Source: JAVVHH01 sp965276815 (GTDB lineage Bacteria; Pseudomonadota; Alphaproteobacteria; Acetobacterales; Acetobacteraceae). Taken from it: a stretch of 64,000 bases of DNA. The position numbers and the translations under genes are program-made. The stretch spans positions 434,001 to 498,000 of the forward strand of contig CBDIBE010000008.1 in the NCBI GenBank assembly GCA_965276815.1, given 5' to 3'. Of this stretch, positions 59,806 to 64,000 are shown in pieces. Numbering within the stretch: position 1 is the stretch's first letter; each line of letters begins with the position of its first letter. The notes under the pieces are model-generated. The model had not been told where the DNA came from and did no database searches. It saw only the letters and a program-made list of their open reading frames with translations.

Positions 59806-62144
59806 TCGACGGTTTCCGGCTCGCGCTCGGCCCCGCCCTCGTCGCCGTCGCCTTCCGCCTTCGCGGGAGGCGGCGCCGCCTCGGTGAACTCGAATTCGAG
59901 CTTGCTATCCTTCAGCGTGACCTTGACCGCACCGCCCTTGACGAGGCGGCCGAACAGCAGCTCCTCGGCCAGCGGCTTCTTGATGAATTCCTGGATGACC
60001 CGGCCGAGCGGCCGCGCGCCATACAGCCGGTCATAGCCGCGCTCGGCCAGCCACTCCTTGGCCGCCGAAGACAGCTCGATGGTCACATTGCGGTCGGCAA
60101 GCTGCGCCTCGAGCTGCATGACGAACTTTTCGACCACGCGGCCGACGATCTCCGGGGTCAGCCCGGCGAAGGTGATGGTCGCATCCAGCCGGTTGCGGAA
60201 CTCCGGCGTGAACAAGCGCTTGATCGCCTCCTCGTCCTCACCGACGCGGGCCTCGCGACCGAAGCCGATCGCCTCCTTGGCCATGTCGGACGCGCCGGCA
60301 TTGGTGGTCATGATCAGGATGACGTTGCGGAAGTCGACGACCTTGCCGTTGTGGTCGGTCAGCTTGCCGTGGTCCATCACCTGCAGGAGGATGTTGAACA
60401 GGTCCGGGTGCGCCTTCTCGATCTCGTCGAGCAGCAGCACGCAATGCGGATGCTGGTCGATCGCGTCGGTCAGCAAGCCGCCCTGGTCGAAGCCGACATA
60501 GCCCGGTGGCGCGCCGATGAGCCGGGAAACGCTGTGGCGCTCCATATACTCGCTCATGTCGAACCGGGTCAGCTCGATGCCCAGCGTCGAGGCGAGCTGG
60601 CGGGCGACCTCGGTCTTGCCGACGCCGGTCGGGCCGCTGAACAAGTAGCAGCCGATCGGCTTCTCCGCCTCGCGCAGCCCGGCGCGCGACAGCTTGATCG
60701 CCGCCGCGAGGGCTTCGATCGCCTTGTCCTGACCGAACACCATGCTCATCAGGTCGCGCTCGAGATTGCGCAGCGTCTCCTTGTCGTCGGCGGAGACCGA
60801 CTTGGGTGGGATGCGGGCGATCTTGGCGACGATCTCTTCCACGTCGCGCAAGGTCACCATCTTGCGGCGCTTGCCCTCGGGCTGCAGCATCCGGCTGGCG
60901 CCGACCTCGTCGATCACGTCGATCGCCTTGTCCGGCAGCTTGCGATCGTTGATATATTTCGCCGACAGCTCGACCGCGCCGCGGATCGCCTCCTCGGTGT
61001 AGCGGACTTTGTGGTGCTTCTCGTAGTTGGTCTTCAGGCCGCGCAGGATCTTGACCGCATCCTCGAGCGTCGGCTCGTTGACGTCGATTTTCTGGAACCG
61101 GCGCACGAGCGCGCGATCTTTCTCGAAATAGTTGCGGTATTCTTTATAGGTCGTGCTGCCGATGCAACGCAGGTTGCCGGAAGCAAGCGCCGGCTTGAGC
61201 AGGTTGCTCGCGTCCATGGCGCCCCCGCTGGTGGCGCCGGCGCCGATCACGGTGTGGATCTCGTCGATGAACAGGATCGAGCCGGGATGCGCCTCGAGCT
61301 CGGTCACGACGGCCTTCAGCCGTTCCTCGAAGTCGCCGCGATAGCGGGTGCCGGCGAGCAGCGCGCCCATGTCGAGAGCGAAGATCGTGCTCTTTGCCAA
61401 CACTTCGGGCACGTCGCCTTCGACGATCCGCTTGGCGAGGCCCTCGGCGATCGCCGTCTTGCCGACGCCGGGATCGCCCACGTAGAGCGGGTTGTTCTTG
61501 GTGCGGCGGCATAGGATCTGGATCGTCCGCTCGATCTCGATGTCGCGGCCGATCAGCGGATCGATCTTGCCCGCGGCGGCCTTCTTGTTGAGGTTGACGC
61601 AATAGTTGGAAAGCGCGTCCTGCGCACGGCGGCCGGGCTTCTCCTCACGCTCGTTCTCCGCGGCACCCTCCTCTTTCGCGCCTTGCACTGGACGCTGCGT
61701 GGTGCGGCCGGGTGCCTTGGCGATTCCGTGACTTATGAAGTTAACGGCATCCAGCCGAGTCATGTCCTGCAATTGCAAGAAATAAACGGCGTGGCTCTCG
61801 CGCTCGCTAAACAGGGCGACGAGGACGTTGGCGCCGGTGACTTCGTCGCGTCCGGAACTTTGGACGTGGATCGCGGCGCGCTGCACGACGCGCTGGAATC
61901 CGGCGGTCGGCTTTGGGTCGCCGGCGCGGTCGGTGGCGAGGCCCGACAAGTCCTTATCGAGGAACTCGCCGAGGTCCTGGCGCAGCTTGTCGAGATCGAC
62001 ACCGCACGCGCGGAGCACGGTTGCCGCGTCGCTGTCATCGGCCAGGCCGAGCAGCAAATGTTCCAGGGTGGCATACTCGTGCCGGCGCTCACTCGCGAGG
62101 GAGAGGGCGCGGTGCAGCGTCTGCTCAAGGTTGCGAGACAACAT
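59802..62144 (-). CDS. clpA: ATP-dependent Clp protease ATP-binding subunit ClpA
   Basis: 780-residue AAA+ unfoldase that feeds ClpP. The N-terminal Clp-N repeat region starts MLSRNLEQTLHRALSLASER and binds ClpS. The first AAA+ module has Walker A GDPGVGKTAIAEGL near residue 224 and LFIDEIHTVIGAGAT. The second has GPTGVGKTEVARQL near 507 and VLLLDEIEKAHPDLF. The ClpP-docking IGF loop is in AKEAIGFGREARV near 625. A spacer of 115 bp separates it from clpS upstream. Confidence 0.97.
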   Translation of the reverse strand: MLSRNLEQTLHRALSLASERRHEYATLEHLLLGLADDSDAATVLRACGVDLDKLRQDLGEFLDKDLSGLATDRAGDPKPTAGFQRVVQRAAIHVQSSGRDEVTGANVLVALFSERESHAVYFLQLQDMTRLDAVNFISHGIAKAPGRTTQRPVQGAKEEGAAENEREEKPGRRAQDALSNYCVNLNKKAAAGKIDPLIGRDIEIERTIQILCRRTKNNPLYVGDPGVGKTAIAEGLAKRIVEGDVPEVLAKSTIFALDMGALLAGTRYRGDFEERLKAVVTELEAHPGSILFIDEIHTVIGAGATSGGAMDASNLLKPALASGNLRCIGSTTYKEYRNYFEKDRALVRRFQKIDVNEPTLEDAVKILRGLKTNYEKHHKVRYTEEAIRGAVELSAKYINDRKLPDKAIDVIDEVGASRMLQPEGKRRKMVTLRDVEEIVAKIARIPPKSVSADDKETLRNLERDLMSMVFGQDKAIEALAAAIKLSRAGLREAEKPIGCYLFSGPTGVGKTEVARQLASTLGIELTRFDMSEYMERHSVSRLIGAPPGYVGFDQGGLLTDAIDQHPHCVLLLDEIEKAHPDLFNILLQVMDHGKLTDHNGKVVDFRNVILIMTTNAGASDMAKEAIGFGREARVGEDEEAIKRLFTPEFRNRLDATITFAGLTPEIVGRVVEKFVMQLEAQLADRNVTIELSSAAKEWLAERGYDRLYGARPLGRVIQEFIKKPLAEELLFGRLVKGGAVKVTLKDSKLEFEFTEAAPPPAKAEGDGDEGGAEREPETVE

Positions 62145-62259
62145 TCAATGACGCTCCTTCGCGCTGTACCTCAGTTCCCCGCCTTGCAAAAAGGCGGCCA
62201 TCCCAAGGCCAGTTCGTTGAACACAACTAGATTGGATCACGAGGCTCAGCCTGCCAGGC

Positions 62260-62589
62260 TCATTCCTTCTCAATGGTACACTGCAGGGGATGCTGATTCT
62301 GCCGGGCGAGGTCCATCACCTGCGTCACCTTGGTCTCGGCGACCTCATATGTATAGGCGCCGCACACGCCGACACCGCGGCGATGCACGTGCAGCATGAT
62401 GCGCGTAGCCTCCTCACGGGTCTTCTGGAAAAACCGTTCCAGCACGTGCACCACAAACTCCATCGGCGTGTAATCGTCGTTCAACATGAGGACTTTGTAC
62501 ATCGCCGGCTTGCGAGTCTTCGGCCGTGCCTTGACCACTACGCCGGTATTCGGTCCCTCGCCGTTGCCGCGCTTGTCGTTGTCGCTCAT
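62260..62589 (-). CDS. clpS: ATP-dependent Clp protease adaptor ClpS
   Basis: 109-residue adaptor that delivers N-degron substrates to ClpA. YKVLMLNDDYTPMEFVVHVLERFF contains the NDD and hydrophobic pocket residues. ATRIMLHVHRRGVGVCGAYTYEVAETKV holds the conserved His that reads the N-terminal residue. The start ATG 62589 (MSDNDKRGN) is chosen over earlier in-frame codons because ClpS proteins begin with a short disordered tail of this size. Confidence 0.96.
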   Translation of the reverse strand: MSDNDKRGNGEGPNTGVVVKARPKTRKPAMYKVLMLNDDYTPMEFVVHVLERFFQKTREEATRIMLHVHRRGVGVCGAYTYEVAETKVTQVMDLARQNQHPLQCTIEKE

Positions 62590-62765
62590 CCGTCCTGACA
62601 TCCTGGCCGCAAGCACCGCTGCCATCACGCAAGGTGCCGCGGTGGCACCCATGGAGCGTGTGTGGCTCCAAAGCACAGCATATCGGAATGCGGGGCGCGG
62701 GGAAAAGGCTTCGCTTTGGGTTGCCCGGATATTCGCCTGGGGATCTTTAGAAAGCTTGAACGAAA

Positions 62766-62794
62766 AACGGCCCGGAGCAGCGCCCCGGGCCGTT
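62766..62794 (-). terminator. Rho-independent terminator of the phasin gene
   Basis: AACGGCCCGG and CCGGGCCGTT (62766-62775 and 62785-62794) form a perfect 10-bp GC-rich stem with a 9-nt loop. Read on the minus strand, the stem is followed by TTTTTC (the plus-strand GAAAAA just to its left). This is a classical intrinsic terminator positioned 43 bp after the phasin stop. Confidence 0.85.
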
Positions 62795-62836
62795 CAACGT
62801 CTCGCCGTGTGAAACGGCGGAGCCGAGTCGCTAAGT

Positions 62837-63184
62837 TTAGGCGGCGGGCTTGAAGCTCTCGACGGCGAGCGTCATGCGGCTGGCGATCGGCTGCATCGCC
62901 TGCTCGGCGAGCTTGAACGAGGTCTCGGTGATCTGGCCGCTCTGCGCCATTGCCTTCTCGAAGGTCGAGCGGGCGAGCGAGGCCTGGAGATCCATCGCCT
63001 CCTTGATCGAGCGGACCGTGGTCATCGCCCGGAAGGTCGACATCGTCTCGTCCATGGCGGCCTGGGCATTGGCGGCCATCTGCTTGGTCAGGTCCTGCAG
63101 CCCGGTGGCGACAATCTGGCTGGACTTGACCAGCGCCTCGACGTTGCCCTGGCCGAAAGTGATGAACTGCTCTGCGGTCTTCAT
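62837..63184 (-). CDS. phaP: Phasin family protein
   Basis: 115 residues, Ala/Gln/Met-rich and mostly helical, starting MKTAEQFITFGQGNVEALVK and containing ATGLQDLTKQMAANAQAAM and FEKAMAQSGQITETSFKLAEQ. This is the phasin pattern. Phasins coat polyhydroxybutyrate granules and control their number and size. It is monocistronic: an intrinsic terminator lies downstream, and about 300 bp of regulatory DNA with two TGCAGTGCA sites lies upstream. Confidence 0.92.
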   Translation of the reverse strand: MKTAEQFITFGQGNVEALVKSSQIVATGLQDLTKQMAANAQAAMDETMSTFRAMTTVRSIKEAMDLQASLARSTFEKAMAQSGQITETSFKLAEQAMQPIASRMTLAVESFKPAA

Positions 63185-63268
63185 GGTCTTTTTCCCTTTT
63201 AGACGGGCGAGTGCCCGCGTGTTGGTTCAGGCGTTGCGCCCCAGCACCTGGCGTCCTCCCGGGTTTGC

Positions 63269-63337
63269 TGCAGTGCAATAAAACGGTTATGGTAACGCCG
63301 TCCGGTTGAGTCAATGCGTTTTTGTGCAGTGCACAAA
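63269..63337. promoter_or_regulatory. Candidate PhaR operators upstream of the phasin
   Basis: Two copies of TGCAGTGCA occur at 63269-63277 and 63325-63333. The second lies in a near-perfect palindrome TTTGTGCA-G-TGCACAAA (63321-63337). TGC-N3-GCA is close to the site described for PhaR, the PHB-sensing repressor of phasin genes in other alphaproteobacteria. The sites are 85 and 141 bp upstream of the phasin start. The family knowledge is general and no phaR gene is in this window. Confidence 0.5.
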
Positions 63338-63483
63338 GCGCTTGACGCAGTGCTTGCCGCCTGGTGGCGCTCCTGCATTAACGATTCGCTGATAAAGCAA
63401 GGCTATAAGAGGCTAATCTGCCACGAAACATACTGGACAATATGCCTGCCAGACCCGTACAGTGCGCCCGCCAACGACGGGGG

Positions 63484-64000
63484 ATGGGCTGGATGCGATT
63501 CGAGTACTTGCGGCGGCGTGCCGCAATCCGGCTCGTGCTGCTGTTCGCCGTGTTTGTGGTCGCGCTGGCTGGATTGGACCGTGTCGCTTTCGCGCAGGTC
63601 GGCTCTGACCGCTACGCGTCGATCGTGATCGACGCGCAGAGCGGAAACGTTCTGGAAGCGGCCAACCCGGACGATTACCGCTATCCCGCCAGCCTGACCA
63701 AGCTGATGACGATCTATCTGCTGTTCGACGAGATGCGCGCTGGCCGGTTGACCCTGAACGATCTGGTCCCGGTCTCCGCCGCGGCGGCGGCGATGCCGCC
63801 CACCAAGCTCGGCCTGGTCCCCGGCATGACGCTGACCGTCGAGCAGGCCCTGCTGGGGCTGGTGACCAAGTCAGCCAACGACGCGGCCGCGGCGCTCGGC
63901 GAGATGATGGGCGGCGACGAGGAGCATTTTGCCGAGATGATGACGCTGCGCGCCCATTCGCTCGGCATGACGCATACGACGTTCCGCAACGCCTCCGGGC
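63484..64000 (+). CDS. D-alanyl-D-alanine carboxypeptidase (N-terminal part)
   Basis: About 172 residues are visible before the frame leaves the window. A signal peptide (IRLVLLFAVFVVALAGL, cleavage near AFA/Q) leads into a class of low-molecular-mass PBP (DacA/DacF type). The catalytic SxxK is in RYPASLTKLMTIYLLFDEM near residue 66, the SxN motif is in VTKSANDAAAALGEMMG near 128, and the strand IVIDAQSGNVLEAANPD also fits. It trims the terminal D-Ala of peptidoglycan. Starts at 63484 and 63493 are both possible. It is divergent from the phasin gene. Confidence 0.92.
   Translation, partial: MGWMRFEYLRRRAAIRLVLLFAVFVVALAGLDRVAFAQVGSDRYASIVIDAQSGNVLEAANPDDYRYPASLTKLMTIYLLFDEMRAGRLTLNDLVPVSAAAAAMPPTKLGLVPGMTLTVEQALLGLVTKSANDAAAALGEMMGGDEEHFAEMMTLRAHSLGMTHTTFRNASG

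Noticed and set aside
59706..61514. Long plus-strand frame opposite clpA
   Set aside because: Antisense artefact of clpA. It has a biased composition and no recognisable motif, while the minus strand shows both Walker A sites.

Overview
The window is high-GC, densely packed DNA from an alphaproteobacterium, most plausibly an Acetobacteraceae/Rhodospirillales member. This is inferred from protein families and gene order, not from a marker tree. The signs are rph-rdgB close to hemW, grpE-dnaK-dnaJ, a DUF3126 gene, a heterotetrameric sarcosine oxidase operon soxBDAG, polyhydroxybutyrate genes (phbB, a phasin, a PHB-depolymerase-type esterase), a thioredoxin/CnoX - LON-domain - Trm112 - DUF971 run, and clpS-clpA. 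GTG and TTG starts and 1-8 bp start/stop overlaps are common. I see no insertion sequence with a transposase, no prophage and no CRISPR array. It reads as chromosomal housekeeping sequence with small accessory patches.

Layout. 1-5.6 kb: a truncated Gfo/Idh oxidoreductase divergent from rph, rdgB, a small secreted protein, an alkylpurine DNA glycosylase, aquaporin, a YbaK-type deacylase and hemW. 5.6-10 kb: a GMC oxidoreductase with a small exported partner, a polytopic GT-C-like protein and a GT8 glycosyltransferase. 10-14 kb: the Hsp70 machine. 14-21.7 kb: DUF3126-DUF29, a TauD-type dioxygenase, a maleylacetoacetate-isomerase-like GST, esterases, a beta-hydroxyacid dehydrogenase, an SPFH-NfeD pair, a YoaK protein and a DUF2934 gene. 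21.8-26.7 kb: soxBDAG. 27.8-31.6 kb: yejBEF without yejA next to it, then a decayed MFS gene. 31.8-35.9 kb: cupin, Ohr, MOSC, envelope proteins and PhzF. 36-41.3 kb: CnoX, LON-domain protein, Trm112, DUF971, a lipoprotein plus membrane protein, an L,D-transpeptidase and RibA. 41.5-47.4 kb: an orphan response regulator, a DapA-family aldolase, YcgN, a GAF-GGDEF-EAL protein, phbB and a GST. 47.4-51.3 kb: gloB, a methyltransferase and an AlgI/AlgJ-like O-acylation pair. 51.3-58.7 kb: a gene scar, a YgjP peptidase, an MFS exporter, a class A PBP, tRNA-Leu(UAA), a cupin, a rubredoxin-like MBL hydrolase and a large membrane protein. 58.9-64 kb: an OtnC-like aldolase, clpS-clpA-DUF427, a phasin and a truncated D,D-carboxypeptidase.

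The most interesting unexplained material is two membrane-anchored proteins (33712-34875 and 38647-39612). Each looks like an ExeA/GspA-type AAA+ domain that has lost its P-loop, followed by one transmembrane helix and an Ala/Pro-rich periplasmic tail. Each sits next to small exported proteins. The second shares a short C-terminal helix motif (LTxAxxxDLFxxF) with the lipoprotein encoded immediately upstream, which suggests an undescribed envelope complex. Other points worth a look are tandem 16-bp repeats that make mini-cistrons in front of the LON-domain gene, intergenic hairpin elements that supply stop codons, a RibA carrying a degenerate RibB-like domain, a GGDQF/EAL protein, and candidate PhaR operators upstream of the phasin.
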